The notes: generated by a model from the letters alone, not told the origin. Positions 35,228-44,984 are shown, numbered from the stretch's first letter. The stretch: DNA of 64,000 nt from Flavobacterium akiainvivens (GCF_001278115.1 NZ_LIYD01000005.1:4288813-4352812), one strand, 5' to 3'. Program-made: numbers and translations.

Positions 35228-35515
35228 TTACTTCCACTTTTGGGGATTAAGTGATGTGTGTATTACAGCAAGTATTGTTATTTGATTTTTATTAAGGTCA
35301 AGGGCGTAGTGAATCAGATAAGGAAAAACAGATACCACGGCGGTATGAACATTTTTATATCTTATTTGATAAGAATCAGGATTATTTTTTATGAAATCAA
35401 ATTCCTGACGTATGGTATCAACAAAACGACGGCCTAAACCTTTTTGTTTGTCTTCATACCATTTTAAGGCTTGGCGAATATCTTTTTTGGCTCTTAGGGA
35501 TACAGTTAATTTCAC
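35228..35515 (-). CDS. ParE/RelE superfamily toxin
   Basis: A 95-residue toxin. The N-terminus VSLRAKKDIRQALKWYEDKQKGLGRRF is the typical ParE/RelE start (ribosome- or gyrase-targeting), and the C-terminal strands IRYKNVHTAVVSVFPYLIHYALD and ITILAVIHTSLNPQKW complete the fold. It is coupled by a 4-base overlap to the upstream antitoxin gene. Whether it acts on gyrase or mRNA cannot be decided from sequence. Confidence 0.88.
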   Translation of the reverse strand: MKLTVSLRAKKDIRQALKWYEDKQKGLGRRFVDTIRQEFDFIKNNPDSYQIRYKNVHTAVVSVFPYLIHYALDLNKNQITILAVIHTSLNPQKWK

Positions 35516-35745
35516 TCCTCCAGTTCTTTAAGTAAATCGTCGAGTGCTTCATTATAATCCTGGAACTCTTCATCTCCATTTTTTATAGCCTCAAGCCTCC
35601 TGTCCAATTCTTCTTTATGCCATTCAGGAATATCAGTATCTGTATCAATATTTTTAAGCTTCTTTTTTAAAGAAAGCCATTCCTGAATGGGGATAAAAAC
35701 ACCTGTTGTTTCTCCCTTACCATCTAATATATATTGCAAATTCAT
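35512..35745 (-). CDS. Antitoxin of the ParE-type module
   Basis: A 77-residue acidic protein that precedes and overlaps the toxin gene. Residues 1-40 (YILDGKGETTGVFIPIQEWLSL) resemble the N-terminal part of small flavobacterial antitoxins, and the charged C-terminal helix (EALDDLLKELEE) would bind the toxin. The antitoxin call rests mainly on position and size. Confidence 0.78.
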   Translation of the reverse strand: MNLQYILDGKGETTGVFIPIQEWLSLKKKLKNIDTDTDIPEWHKEELDRRLEAIKNGDEEFQDYNEALDDLLKELEE

Positions 35746-35778
35746 CTTGAAAAGTGTTTTTACGAAGTTACAAAATTA

Positions 35779-36858
35779 TTACATACCAAACATCCTGTAG
35801 CTCTGGTGGGTTTCCTTCACAATGGCCTCGGTACGGTCGGGGTGGGTATCGCTAATGAATATCTGCCCGAAGACCTCGCCATCTATCATTTGTACAATTT
35901 TTTGCACGCGGGTTTCGTCGAGTTTGTCAAACACATCGTCAAATAAAAGGATCGGGAGTACTCCGCCCTGTTTTTTCATGAACTCGAACTGGGCGAGCTT
36001 CAGGGCAATAAGGTAACTCTTTTGCTGGCCCTGGCTGCCGAATTTCTTTATGGGGTGGCCGCTTATTTCAAACAGCAGGTCGTCTTTATGGATGCCCACG
36101 CTGGTATATTGTAGCACACGGTCGCGCTGCAGGTGTTCTTCTAAAAGCTGGGTAAGGGGTTTGGTGTGCAGGTGGCTGTCATAGGCCAACGTTACTTCCT
36201 CGGCCGAATCAGTAATGGCCTGGTGGTGCTTGTTGAAGATGGGCACAAAATCATCAAGAAAGGCTTTGCGCTTTTCAAAAATGCGCTGCCCCAGTGCATC
36301 GAGCTGCTCGTTGTATATATATAAGGTGTCGCGGTCAAACGTATGGTTGAGCGCAAAATACTTTAGCAGGGCATTGCGCTGGCTAAGCACCTTTTGGTAA
36401 TCAATAAGCTGTTGCAGATAGGCGGTGTCCAGCTGCGATATAACTGCATCGAGGAACTTGCGTCGGGTTTCGCTGCCCTCGGTAATCAGGTCGGCATCGC
36501 TGGGGGAAATGATAACCAGCGGAATGAGGCCAATGTGCTCGCTAAAGCGGTCGTACACCTTGCCGTTGCGTTTAAGGGCTTTTTTCTGGCCTTTCTTAAG
36601 GCTGCACACAACCAGCTCGTTACGGCCTTGTTTTTCAAAATTGCCCTCAATAACAAAAAACTCCTCGCCGTGACGAATGTTTTGCACCGCCAGGGGGTTA
36701 AAATAGCTGCGGCCATAAGCCAGGTGGTATATGGCATCGAGCACATTAGTCTTGCCCACACCGTTGCGGCCCACAAAGCAGTTTATCTTCTCGTCGAAAT
36801 CGTATGAGGCTTCTGCAATGTTTTTGTAGTTAATGAGTGATAAATTCTTTAGGTGCAT
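35779..36858 (-). CDS. recF: DNA replication and repair protein RecF
   Basis: A 359-residue SMC-like ATPase that loads RecA at single-strand gaps with RecO and RecR. Walker A is GRNGVGKTN (about 30-38), the ABC signature is in SQGQQKSYLIALKLAQ (about 275-290) and Walker B is PILLFDDVFDKLD (about 302-314). It is divergent from the TPR-ribH operon. A CCC/GGG hairpin (36880-36907) lies in the 140-base gap between them. Confidence 0.96.
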   Translation of the reverse strand: MHLKNLSLINYKNIAEASYDFDEKINCFVGRNGVGKTNVLDAIYHLAYGRSYFNPLAVQNIRHGEEFFVIEGNFEKQGRNELVVCSLKKGQKKALKRNGKVYDRFSEHIGLIPLVIISPSDADLITEGSETRRKFLDAVISQLDTAYLQQLIDYQKVLSQRNALLKYFALNHTFDRDTLYIYNEQLDALGQRIFEKRKAFLDDFVPIFNKHHQAITDSAEEVTLAYDSHLHTKPLTQLLEEHLQRDRVLQYTSVGIHKDDLLFEISGHPIKKFGSQGQQKSYLIALKLAQFEFMKKQGGVLPILLFDDVFDKLDETRVQKIVQMIDGEVFGQIFISDTHPDRTEAIVKETHQSYRMFGM

Positions 36859-36971
36859 TTGCTAAAAGCTCTGAGTATGAAAACCCTCCGTAAAGGGCAG
36901 GGGTTTTATAAAGAACCCGCAAATTATCAAAAAATATCGGGAAAAGCTGTTTTAATATTCAATAAAAATTA

Positions 36972-36979
36972 TATTTTTG
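36972..36979 (+). promoter_or_regulatory. Putative -7 element of the TPR-ribH operon
   Basis: TATTTTTG, exact consensus, 20 bases before the ATG at 37000. Confidence 0.55.
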
Positions 36980-36999
36980 CGCTCACTAAAATAAAATAA

Positions 37000-37800
37000 A
37001 TGGCAACGTATAATAAAAGAGGTTTTAAGGCGCCAAAGCCTGAAGAAGAAAAAGTAGTTGTAGAACAGCCTGTTGAAGATGCAATAATTGACGACAGCAA
37101 CAGTACAACCGCTGAAGTATTTAACAAGCTTGACGAAGGTGCTAACAAAACCGAAGAATGGGTAGCCAAAAACCAGAAAGCCATTTTTGGTGTAGTGATT
37201 GCCATTGCACTTGTGGCTGTAGGTTATCTTGCATATGACAAGCTTGTAGAAAGCCCTAAAGAAGAAGAGGCTGCTAACGATATGTTCCAGGCTGAAAAAT
37301 ATTTCCAGGATGCACTTAGCGCCCCGGCTGCTAACGACTCTCTGTTTAAGCTTGCCCTTAATGGTGGCGAGGGTAAACTGGGCCTTCTTGGCATAATTGA
37401 GCAGCATGGTGGTACTAATGCCGCTAACCTTGCCCATTATGATGCCGGTGTGGCTTTTCTTAACACCGGTAAGTATAAAGAGGCTGTAGAGCACCTTGAG
37501 CAATTTAAAACGAATGATGAGGTACTTAAAGCACAGGCTACCGGCCTTACAGGCGATGCTTATGTGCAGCTAAACACTAAAGACTACCAGGAAAAAGGCC
37601 TTTCGCTTTATGCTGATGCAGCCAAAGCCACTACTAATGATGCTATTGCACCATACTGGCTAAACAAGGCTGCCAAGCTTGCACTTTATCTTAACAAGAA
37701 TGAAGATGCCCTTAAGTACTTTAAAGAAATTAAAGAAAAATACAGCGCTTCGCCGGAGGCATCTCTTGCAGATGCTTACATAGCAAGGCTTGAAAAATAA
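37000..37800 (+). CDS. Membrane-anchored tetratricopeptide repeat protein
   Basis: A 266-residue protein. A charged cytoplasmic N-terminus (1-60) is followed by one membrane helix (about 64-82, IFGVVIAIALVAVGYLAYD). Several TPR-like helical pairs then span about 95-262 (AHYDAGVAFLNTGKYKEAVEHLEQF). The layout resembles YfgM-type periplasmic chaperone-like proteins. ribH starts one base after its stop, so they share an mRNA, but a functional link is not known. Confidence 0.85.
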   Translation: MATYNKRGFKAPKPEEEKVVVEQPVEDAIIDDSNSTTAEVFNKLDEGANKTEEWVAKNQKAIFGVVIAIALVAVGYLAYDKLVESPKEEEAANDMFQAEKYFQDALSAPAANDSLFKLALNGGEGKLGLLGIIEQHGGTNAANLAHYDAGVAFLNTGKYKEAVEHLEQFKTNDEVLKAQATGLTGDAYVQLNTKDYQEKGLSLYADAAKATTNDAIAPYWLNKAAKLALYLNKNEDALKYFKEIKEKYSASPEASLADAYIARLEK

Positions 37801-37801
37801 G

Positions 37802-38290
37802 ATGGCAACAGAAAATAAAAATTTATCTGCTTACGATAAAAACACAATCCCAAACGCGAAAGATTTTCGGTTTGGGATTGTTGTTTCTGAGTGGAACGAG
37901 AACATAACCACAGGCCTGTATAACGGCGCTGTGGAGGCACTTATTGATAATGAGGTGCCACAGGAAAACATTGTTACCTGGAATGTGCCCGGCAGCTTTG
38001 AGCTGATATATGGCGCCAAGAAAATGATTGAAACCCAAAACGTAGATACTGTTATTGTAATAGGCAGTGTAATACAGGGCGAAACCAAGCACTTTGACTT
38101 TGTATGCGAAGCCGTATCGCAGGGCATAAAAGACCTGAACGTGCAAACCGATGTGCCGGTTATTTTTTGCGTACTGACCGATAACAACATGCAGCAGGCT
38201 ATAGACCGCAGCGGTGGCAAACACGGCAATAAAGGTACTGAGGCCGCTATTGTAGCCATACGCATGGCCGATTTGCGCAGTAAAGCTTAA
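37802..38290 (+). CDS. ribH: 6,7-dimethyl-8-ribityllumazine synthase
   Basis: A 162-residue enzyme of riboflavin synthesis that condenses 5-amino-6-ribitylamino-uracil with dihydroxybutanone phosphate; it forms 60-mer capsids in many bacteria. It has the substrate-binding EWNENITTGLYNGA and VPGSFEL, and GETKHFDFVCEAV with the catalytic His. The ATG at 37802 is taken over an in-frame TTG at 37790 that lies inside the previous gene. Confidence 0.96.
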   Translation: MATENKNLSAYDKNTIPNAKDFRFGIVVSEWNENITTGLYNGAVEALIDNEVPQENIVTWNVPGSFELIYGAKKMIETQNVDTVIVIGSVIQGETKHFDFVCEAVSQGIKDLNVQTDVPVIFCVLTDNNMQQAIDRSGGKHGNKGTEAAIVAIRMADLRSKA

Positions 38291-38312
38291 TTTACAGATT
38301 ACCGAAATATAT

Positions 38313-38342
38313 AAGTCCCGCTGAAAGGCGGGACTTTTTTGT
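38313..38342 (+). terminator. Terminator of the TPR-ribH operon
   Basis: Stem AAGTCCCGC / GCGGGACTT with a TGAAAG-type loop, then six T. Confidence 0.92.
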
Positions 38343-38361
38343 ACCTGTTTGCCGGGTAAAA

Positions 38362-38391
38362 GAAAACCCCTGCACAAAAGTACAGGGGCCT
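38362..38391 (-). terminator. Terminator of the RND efflux operon
   Basis: Minus strand: CCCCTGTAC / GTGCAGGGG (one mismatch) with a short TTTT loop, then TTTTCTTTT. It faces the ribH terminator. Confidence 0.85.
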
Positions 38392-38417
38392 TCAAGGTGT
38401 AGTTAGGTGCTTAGGTT

Positions 38418-39866
38418 TTAATTCCAGCCGCCGCCCAGTGCACGGTATACGTTAACCAGTGCGTGCATTTGCTGCATTTTAGTTTCTATAAGGTCAAACC
38501 TGCTTTCCAGGGCATCGCGCTGGGTCATCAGCACCTCCATATAGTCGGCGCGGGCTGAGGTAAAGAGGTCGTTAGATATGTTAACCGACTGCGTTAGTGC
38601 ATCAACCTCCTGGGCTTTAAACTCAAAACTTTTTTGCAGGTTGCTTATGTTAGACAGCTGGTTGGCCACTTCAATATATCCGTTCAAAATGCTGCGCTCA
38701 TAGTTATATACCGCCTGTATTTGTTTGGCATTGGCACTGTAATATGTAGCCTTGATTGCATTACGGTTAATAAGCGGTGCCATAAGGTCGCCCGCAAGTG
38801 AGTACAGCAGCGAATGCGGCTTAACAAGGTAAGAGGCATCAAAGGCCTGGTAGCCTATGCCTGCCGAGATACCCAGTTGCGGGTAAAAACGGGCACGTGC
38901 CACTTTTACATCAAGCTTAGAGGCAGCAAGGTCAAGCTCGGCCTGTTTAATATCAGGGCGGTTAGCCAGTAGCTGAGACGGTAAACCGGCATTAACGGCC
39001 TGTGGTACCAGCTCTGTAAACGGCTGTGCACTTCTTTCCACATGCTGCGGGAAACGGCCCACCAGGAAGTTTATCCTGTTCTCTGTTTCTACAATTTGCT
39101 GTTCTATGTTGTATTGCAGGCTCTTGGTGTTTAACACCTGTGCCTCAAAACGCTTAACGGCAAGCTCTGTTACACGGGCTGACTCTTTTTGCAGCTTAAC
39201 TATTTGTAGCGCATTGTTTTGAATGTCGATGTTTTGCTTTACAATCTGCAGCTGGCTGTCCAGCGCAAGCAGCTCATAATAAGACCCTGCAATTTCTGAA
39301 ATAAGGTTGGTAACCATAAAGTTACGGCCTTCTACAGTGCTCAGGTAGCGGCTTACGGCAGCCTTTTTGGCATTGTGCAGCTTGTTCCAGATGTCTATCT
39401 CCCAGGTGGCATAAGCGCCTATGGTAAAATCGCCAAGCGGCTCAGGGTTTTCTTTACCGGGAACAATATCAATATTGTGCTCAAGCGCACCGGCAGGCGT
39501 ATTGCGGGATACCTTGTCTACACCGCCACCGGCCTTAAGGCCAATAAACGGCAGGTATTCACCTTTGCGCGCCCTGATTTCGTTGCGGCTTATTTCAATT
39601 TCCTGCATGGTGATGTTTAGCTCCTGGTTGTTTTGCAGGGCGGTATCAATCAGCTGGGTAAGGTACTGGTCAGTAAAAAACTGTTTCCACTTTACGTTAG
39701 CGCTGTTCAGGCTGTCCTGGCTGCCGTTTGCATAAGCGGCGGGCACAGTGGTGTTTTCAGTCCTTTCGGCCAGCTGCGGCGTTTTGCAGGCTGTAAAGCT
39801 TAGTGCCACCATGGTGGCAACTAAGCTGCTGTATATTATCTTCTTAACCATATTATTCGTTTTCAT
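38418..39866 (-). CDS. Outer-membrane efflux lipoprotein, TolC/OprM family
   Basis: A 482-residue outer-membrane factor of a tripartite pump. A lipoprotein signal ends at SFTAC, and two outer-membrane efflux (OEP) repeats follow with long helices, e.g. LNITMQEIEISRNEIRARKGEYLPF and LLANRPDIKQAELDLAASKLDV. The GLPSQLLANRPDI segment is typical of OprM/CusC. Two starts are possible: ATG 39866, overlapping the RND gene by 14 bases, or ATG 39851, one base past its stop. The second also gives a complete signal. It is last in the operon. Confidence 0.92.
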   Translation of the reverse strand: MKTNNMVKKIIYSSLVATMVALSFTACKTPQLAERTENTTVPAAYANGSQDSLNSANVKWKQFFTDQYLTQLIDTALQNNQELNITMQEIEISRNEIRARKGEYLPFIGLKAGGGVDKVSRNTPAGALEHNIDIVPGKENPEPLGDFTIGAYATWEIDIWNKLHNAKKAAVSRYLSTVEGRNFMVTNLISEIAGSYYELLALDSQLQIVKQNIDIQNNALQIVKLQKESARVTELAVKRFEAQVLNTKSLQYNIEQQIVETENRINFLVGRFPQHVERSAQPFTELVPQAVNAGLPSQLLANRPDIKQAELDLAASKLDVKVARARFYPQLGISAGIGYQAFDASYLVKPHSLLYSLAGDLMAPLINRNAIKATYYSANAKQIQAVYNYERSILNGYIEVANQLSNISNLQKSFEFKAQEVDALTQSVNISNDLFTSARADYMEVLMTQRDALESRFDLIETKMQQMHALVNVYRALGGGWN

Positions 39867-42800
39867 CTACGTGGAAATTATCTATCTGGTGTACTAAACC
39901 TTCAGATAGCGATGTGTCTTCTTCAAACTTAATAAGCTTCCTGCCGCCCGATAGGTGGGCAAAGATGTAGTACAGGCCGGGAACAATAATTACCCCAAAC
40001 ACAGTACCGAAGAACATACCACCCAGTGCTGCAGCACCCAGTGTGCGGTTACCAATAGCACCTGCACCCGAAGCCACAATAAGCGGTATAAGGCCGGCAA
40101 TAAATGCAAACGAGGTCATAAGGATAGGGCGGAAACGCACCTTGGCACCTTCAATAGCCGCCTCGAATATCGTGAGCCCTTCGTGCCGCTTCTGGACGGC
40201 AAATTCTACTATAAGCACCGCGTTCTTACCTAAAAGTCCCACAAGCATTATGAGGCCTATTTGTGCATAGATGTTGTTTTCAAGGCCCATTACCTGCAAC
40301 AGGAAGAACGAACCGAAGATACCCACCGGTAGCGATGTTACCACTGCAAGCGGAATGATAAAGCTTTCATACTGCGCGGCAAGCACAAAGTATACAAATG
40401 CCAGCACGATACCAAAGATGTAGATGGACTCATTACCACGGCTTGATTCGTCAAAAGATAGACCTTCCCATGCAACATCATACCCTTTAGGCAGGCTTTG
40501 CTTAGCCACCTCGCGCACGGCCTGTATGGCATCTGCGGTGGTATAGCCTTTGGCAGGAAGACCCTGTATGGCGGCAGAGTTGTACATATTGTAGCGGGTA
40601 ATTTCGTTTGGCCCCTGTGTTTTAACCAGTTTCATAAAGGCGCTGTACGGCACCATTTCGCCTTGGTCGTTTTTAATGTACAGGTTAAGAATGTCGCTTG
40701 GCAGCCTCCTGTATTTAGGGTCAGACTGAACGTATACCTTAAAGAAGCGGTTAAACTTAATAAAGCCCTGCTCGTAGGTACTACCTATCAAAATATCAAG
40801 GTTTTCCATGGCTTTGCCTATAGACACACCTTTTTGCATGGCCAGGTTGTTGTCTACCTCAAGCTCATACTGAGGGTAGTTAGCTGCAAAGAACGAGAAC
40901 AGGCCGGTAAGCTCTTTACGCTTGCCCAGGTTTGCCATAAAGTTTTGCTGAATCCTGTCAAAGTCATGATAATCAGTAGTGGTGTTTTTGTCAAGCAAAC
41001 GCATAGAGAAACCACCTGATGAACCAAAGCCCGGTATTGCAGGCGGCTCAAAGAACTCAATTTTAGCACCCAGGCCTTTTGATTTTTCTTCAAGCTCTTC
41101 CATAATTTCGGTAACCTTGTGTTTCCTGTCGTGCCAAGGCTTAAGGTCTATAAGACACGTACCGGCGTTACTACCACGGCCTTCGGTCATGATTTCATAA
41201 CCTGCAAGTGATGATACCGATTCTACACCATCTACCTCTTCACAAATTTTTTGTAGCCTGTGCGATACCTCATTGGTAGTCTCTAAAGTTGAGCCCGGAG
41301 GTGTCTGGATTATGGCGTATATAGTACCCTGGTCTTCGCTTGGTATAAAGCCCGATGGCAGCGCCTGGTTTACTAGGTATGTACCCGCACAGAAAGCGAT
41401 AAGGATAAAGAACGTTAACCACCTGCGGCTTACAATTCGTTTAAGTACAGCTACATAGCGGCCGGTTAGCTTGTCAAAACCACGGTTAAAGCCGTCTAAT
41501 GCCTTGGTAAGTATGTTCTTTTTCTTTTCGTGGCCGTGGTGGTTTTTAAGCAGCATGGCACATAATACCGGGGTAAGCGTTAGTGCTATAATGGCCGAGA
41601 TTACAATAGAGCTGGCCATGGTTATAGAGAACTGGCGATAGAAAGTACCCACAGGACCCGACATGAACGAGATAGGGATGAATACCGAAACCATTACCGC
41701 TGTAATAGCGATGATAGCGCCGCTGATTTCGCCCAATACCATTTTAACGGCAGCATAAGGTGTTATGTGCGGGTGCTCTTCAAACTTGGCGTGCACCGCC
41801 TCGACGACGACTATGGCGTCATCTACCACAATACCAATGGCCAGTACAAGTGCAAACAGCGTAACCAGGTTAATGGTAATGCCAAAGAACTGTATTACAA
41901 AGAATGCACCTATAAGCGATACCGGTACCGCAAGGATAGGGATAAGCGTTGAACGCCAGTCTCCAAGGAAAATAAACACTACAAGCGCCACCAGTATAAA
42001 GGCATCCCTTAGTGTATCGATTACCTGTTCTATAGAGGCGTCAAGGAATTTAGATACGTCATAGCTTATTTTGTAGTCAAGCCCCGGAGGGAACGACTCT
42101 TTCATTTCTTCAAGCTTGTTTTTAACGCGCTCAATAACCTCATTGGCATTACTGCCGTAGTTTTGTTTCAGTACAATAGAGGCAGATGGGTGGCCGTCAA
42201 GGTTAGAGTAAATATCAAAAAACTCACTACCCAGCTCTACCTTGCCTATATCTTTAAGGCGGATGCTTTCACCGCTTGAATTGGCACGTACTATTACATT
42301 TTCATATTGTGCAGGCTCATTATACTGGCCTTTGTAGGTAAGCACATATTCCAGCGACTGGGCCTCAATACCAGAGCTTTGCCCTATACGGCCGGGGCGG
42401 CCAATAATGCTCTGCTCGCCAAGGGCTTTCATAACCTCGTCTGTAGATACGTTGTAGGCCCTCATACGGTCAGGGTTTAGCCATACACGCATGGCATAGG
42501 TACGGCTACCTAATATCTGCGACCTTGCCACACCCTTAATCCTGTTGATTTCGGGCAGCATTTTTACGTTGGCATAGTTGTACAGGAACTTTTCGTCCAT
42601 GTCTTTATTCTTGCCATCTGCATACAGGTTAACATACATAAGCATACTGGGCTGTATGGGGGTAATAACCACGCCCTCGCGCTGCACCAGCTCAGGCAAT
42701 AGCGGCATAACCTGGTCTACCCTTGTTTTTACACGTATAACCGCCTGGTTAGGGTCGGTGCCCGGCTCAAAGATTATCCTGAGTGTAGCCTCACCGGCGC

Positions 42801-43050
42801 TGGTGGCATCGGTAGCCATGTAGCGCATATCCTGCACACCGTTTATGGAGTTTTCAAGGGTAATAAGTGTAGATTTAACCAACACGTCGGCACTTGCACC
42901 GGGGTAGGCTATAAAGATATTCACCGTGGTAGGTGCAATATCCGGAAACTGCGATGTTGGCAACTGAATGATTGCCAGCGAGCCCATAAACACAATAATA
43001 ATCGAAATCACTATTGCAAATACAGGCCTATGTATAAATTTGGTAAACAT
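39853..43050 (-). CDS. RND efflux permease, HAE1/AcrB family
   Basis: A 1065-residue inner-membrane proton-driven exporter with the full 12-helix RND layout: helix 1 at about 10-30, two large periplasmic loops, and helices clustered at about 335-560 and 870-1030. The proton-relay GIVVDDAIVVVEAVHAKFEE carries the conserved Asp pair. HAE1-type loops such as GIPSGFIPSED-like LPSGFIPSEDQG point to hydrophobic drug export rather than heavy metals. It sits between the adaptor and OMF genes. Confidence 0.95.
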   Translation of the reverse strand: MFTKFIHRPVFAIVISIIIVFMGSLAIIQLPTSQFPDIAPTTVNIFIAYPGASADVLVKSTLITLENSINGVQDMRYMATDATSAGEATLRIIFEPGTDPNQAVIRVKTRVDQVMPLLPELVQREGVVITPIQPSMLMYVNLYADGKNKDMDEKFLYNYANVKMLPEINRIKGVARSQILGSRTYAMRVWLNPDRMRAYNVSTDEVMKALGEQSIIGRPGRIGQSSGIEAQSLEYVLTYKGQYNEPAQYENVIVRANSSGESIRLKDIGKVELGSEFFDIYSNLDGHPSASIVLKQNYGSNANEVIERVKNKLEEMKESFPPGLDYKISYDVSKFLDASIEQVIDTLRDAFILVALVVFIFLGDWRSTLIPILAVPVSLIGAFFVIQFFGITINLVTLFALVLAIGIVVDDAIVVVEAVHAKFEEHPHITPYAAVKMVLGEISGAIIAITAVMVSVFIPISFMSGPVGTFYRQFSITMASSIVISAIIALTLTPVLCAMLLKNHHGHEKKKNILTKALDGFNRGFDKLTGRYVAVLKRIVSRRWLTFFILIAFCAGTYLVNQALPSGFIPSEDQGTIYAIIQTPPGSTLETTNEVSHRLQKICEEVDGVESVSSLAGYEIMTEGRGSNAGTCLIDLKPWHDRKHKVTEIMEELEEKSKGLGAKIEFFEPPAIPGFGSSGGFSMRLLDKNTTTDYHDFDRIQQNFMANLGKRKELTGLFSFFAANYPQYELEVDNNLAMQKGVSIGKAMENLDILIGSTYEQGFIKFNRFFKVYVQSDPKYRRLPSDILNLYIKNDQGEMVPYSAFMKLVKTQGPNEITRYNMYNSAAIQGLPAKGYTTADAIQAVREVAKQSLPKGYDVAWEGLSFDESSRGNESIYIFGIVLAFVYFVLAAQYESFIIPLAVVTSLPVGIFGSFFLLQVMGLENNIYAQIGLIMLVGLLGKNAVLIVEFAVQKRHEGLTIFEAAIEGAKVRFRPILMTSFAFIAGLIPLIVASGAGAIGNRTLGAAALGGMFFGTVFGVIIVPGLYYIFAHLSGGRKLIKFEEDTSLSEGLVHQIDNFHVDENE

Positions 43051-43076
43051 AATCTGTTATCAGTTTAATGATTTAA

Positions 43077-44162
43077 TTATTCTGCGTAAAGCTCAAGGTG
43101 AGAAAGCACTTGTTGCGGTTTCTCATATTCAAATTCAATCTTCTCGTTTTCTTTTACAAGGCGAAGGCCTTCAAGCAGTATTTTATCGCCGGTGTTAAGG
43201 CCCTTGCTTATAATGAATATGTGCGGAAGCTCGGCAGCTATTTTAATTTCCCTCGATTCTACTTTGTTATCTTTGGTAATTACATACACATATTTTTTGT
43301 CAAGTACTTCAAACGTAGCTTTTTGAGGTATGATAAGCGCGTTTTTAACCGGTTCAGTCATACGGATGTTGCCCGTTTCGCCATGCCTTAGCAGGCTTTT
43401 AGGGTTAGGGAACGTAGCACGGAAGGCAATGTTACCGGTTTCGTTGTTAAAGTCGGCTTCAATGGTTTCTACCACACCCGGGTATTCAAACAGCTTGTTG
43501 TTAGCCATTAGCAGGTTAACCTGTATTTTATCTTTTGCGTTGTACAGCCTTTCTTTATAGTCAAGGTATTCGCTTTCGGGCACGTTGTAGTATACCCACA
43601 TTTTGCTGTTGTCGCTAAGTTCGGTAAGTAGTTCGCCTTCGTCTACAAGGCTGCCCAGCCTTACGTGGAAACGGTCTATTATGCCGTCAAAAGGCGCCCT
43701 TATCTCTGTAAACTGAAGGTGTACTTTTGTTAATTGCAGTTCGGCTTTAGCCTTGTCAAGCTTAGCCTTGGCCATAGCCAGTTCGTTAGGGGCTACTACT
43801 TTGCTGTCGGCCAGCCTTTTGGTGTTTTGGTATTCAATTTCGGCAAAATCAGCCTCAGCCTTGGCGCGTTGCATTTCTGCCTCATATAGCTTAGGCATAA
43901 TCTGGAACAGCAGCTGGCCTTTTTTAACGGCCTGGCCTTCATCTACATATATTTTTTCAAGGTAACCCTTTTCCTGTGCACGCAGCTCAATGTGCTGTAT
44001 GGACTTAATCTGGCTTACATAATCTTTTGTAACAAGGGTATCTTTCTGGATGGGGCTGGTTACCAGGAATTTGGTTTCCTCTTTTTTTCCTTCTTCTTCG
44101 TGTTTGCAGGCAGTGGTGCACGCCAAAGCGCACAAGCCCATGAACATTATGATTTTCTTCAT
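43077..44162 (-). CDS. RND efflux periplasmic adaptor (membrane fusion protein)
   Basis: A 361-residue lipoprotein adaptor (signal ending at CTTAC, then Lys/Glu-rich). It has the biotinyl-lipoyl-like half motifs LRAQEKGYLEKIYVDEGQAVKKGQLLF and VHLQFTEIRAPFDGIIDRFHVRLGSLVDEGE flanking a helical hairpin (about 85-140), then a beta-barrel. It bridges the RND pump and the TolC-like channel. It is first in the operon. No regulator gene is adjacent and no consensus promoter was found in the 160-base gap upstream. Confidence 0.93.
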   Translation of the reverse strand: MKKIIMFMGLCALACTTACKHEEEGKKEETKFLVTSPIQKDTLVTKDYVSQIKSIQHIELRAQEKGYLEKIYVDEGQAVKKGQLLFQIMPKLYEAEMQRAKAEADFAEIEYQNTKRLADSKVVAPNELAMAKAKLDKAKAELQLTKVHLQFTEIRAPFDGIIDRFHVRLGSLVDEGELLTELSDNSKMWVYYNVPESEYLDYKERLYNAKDKIQVNLLMANNKLFEYPGVVETIEADFNNETGNIAFRATFPNPKSLLRHGETGNIRMTEPVKNALIIPQKATFEVLDKKYVYVITKDNKVESREIKIAAELPHIFIISKGLNTGDKILLEGLRLVKENEKIEFEYEKPQQVLSHLELYAE

Positions 44163-44324
44163 GATATTGCTTATTAGAGCAGTTTGATAATTAATTGATT
44201 ATTTATGTGGAAAAATTAATTAATAGCAATGCGTTTAGCCTGAACCTTAAAGGCCCCGGGAAACATTGGCATTAATTAGTACAGAAGGGCAGGGGAAATG
44301 TGTAATTTACCCCCGGAGGTTAAA

Positions 44325-44765
44325 TCAAATTCTTATTACGCGGAATAAGATGTACCACCTGTTTGATATAGAATAAGAAAAACGTGCAAAGTTATCGGTA
44401 CGTTTTTTTATTGTGCTGAAGTATTCAGGTGCAGTAACAGAAAAAGCCGCCTCAAAGTAATGGGCAGCAGCAACTGTTTGTTTTTTTACAGATAATTTTT
44501 TAGAAGCGGTCTGGCTTTCTTCTTCTTCCTCGCTGTCGGTAGGGTCTACCTTTTCCACCTGTTTTTGGTGGGGGGCCAACGTGGTTTTGTAATTTGCAGA
44601 GTCAATATCCTGTGCATTATCAAGCACATTGGTGTGGTGAAGAGATAGTGCGTTAACGGCAAGTTCGCTTGCTGCGGTTTTGCCAGCGGTGGCAAATGCA
44701 GTGCCCTGTCCGCCAAGGAGCAGAACAGAGATTAAGAACACTATGCGCGTTAACAACTTCTTCAT
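44325..44765 (-). CDS. Small secreted protein of unknown function
   Basis: A 146-residue protein with a Sec signal peptide (LLTRIVFLISVLLLGGQG, cleavage near AFATAG). The middle part is polar with an acidic run DPTDSEEEEES (about 73-85), and the C-terminus is aromatic and basic (SNRWYILFRVIRI). No family is recognised. The gene has a strong promoter and almost no leader. The 260-base gap before ppk1 holds the two promoters only. Confidence 0.65.
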   Translation of the reverse strand: MKKLLTRIVFLISVLLLGGQGTAFATAGKTAASELAVNALSLHHTNVLDNAQDIDSANYKTTLAPHQKQVEKVDPTDSEEEEESQTASKKLSVKKQTVAAAHYFEAAFSVTAPEYFSTIKKRTDNFARFSYSISNRWYILFRVIRI

Positions 44766-44772
44766 CAGGGCG

Positions 44773-44803
44773 CAAAATTAAACAAACTTAGGTTATTGTA
44801 CAA
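44773..44803 (-). promoter_or_regulatory. Promoter of the small secreted protein gene
   Basis: Leftward TTG (44801-44803), 20-base spacer, TAATTTTG (44773-44780): full consensus. The -7 box ends 7 bases before the ATG, so the mRNA is probably near-leaderless. Confidence 0.65.
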
Positions 44804-44984
44804 ATACTATTAAACAGGTTTGTACTGCAATTGGCTTTTACAAACACCGTGCCTAAAGCCCGATAATAACATAATTTTTGTAAGAAAACGAAATAGTAAG
44901 CCGAAAATAATTACAAAATACGGCAAACGGCAGCTGTCTGGTTTCTGAAAAAAAATCAGGTTACAGGTAATATTTAGTTAACAA

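Noticed and set aside
36880..36907. CCC/GGG hairpin between recF and the TPR gene as a terminator
   Set aside because: The stem is interrupted and lies between divergent genes where no terminator is expected.
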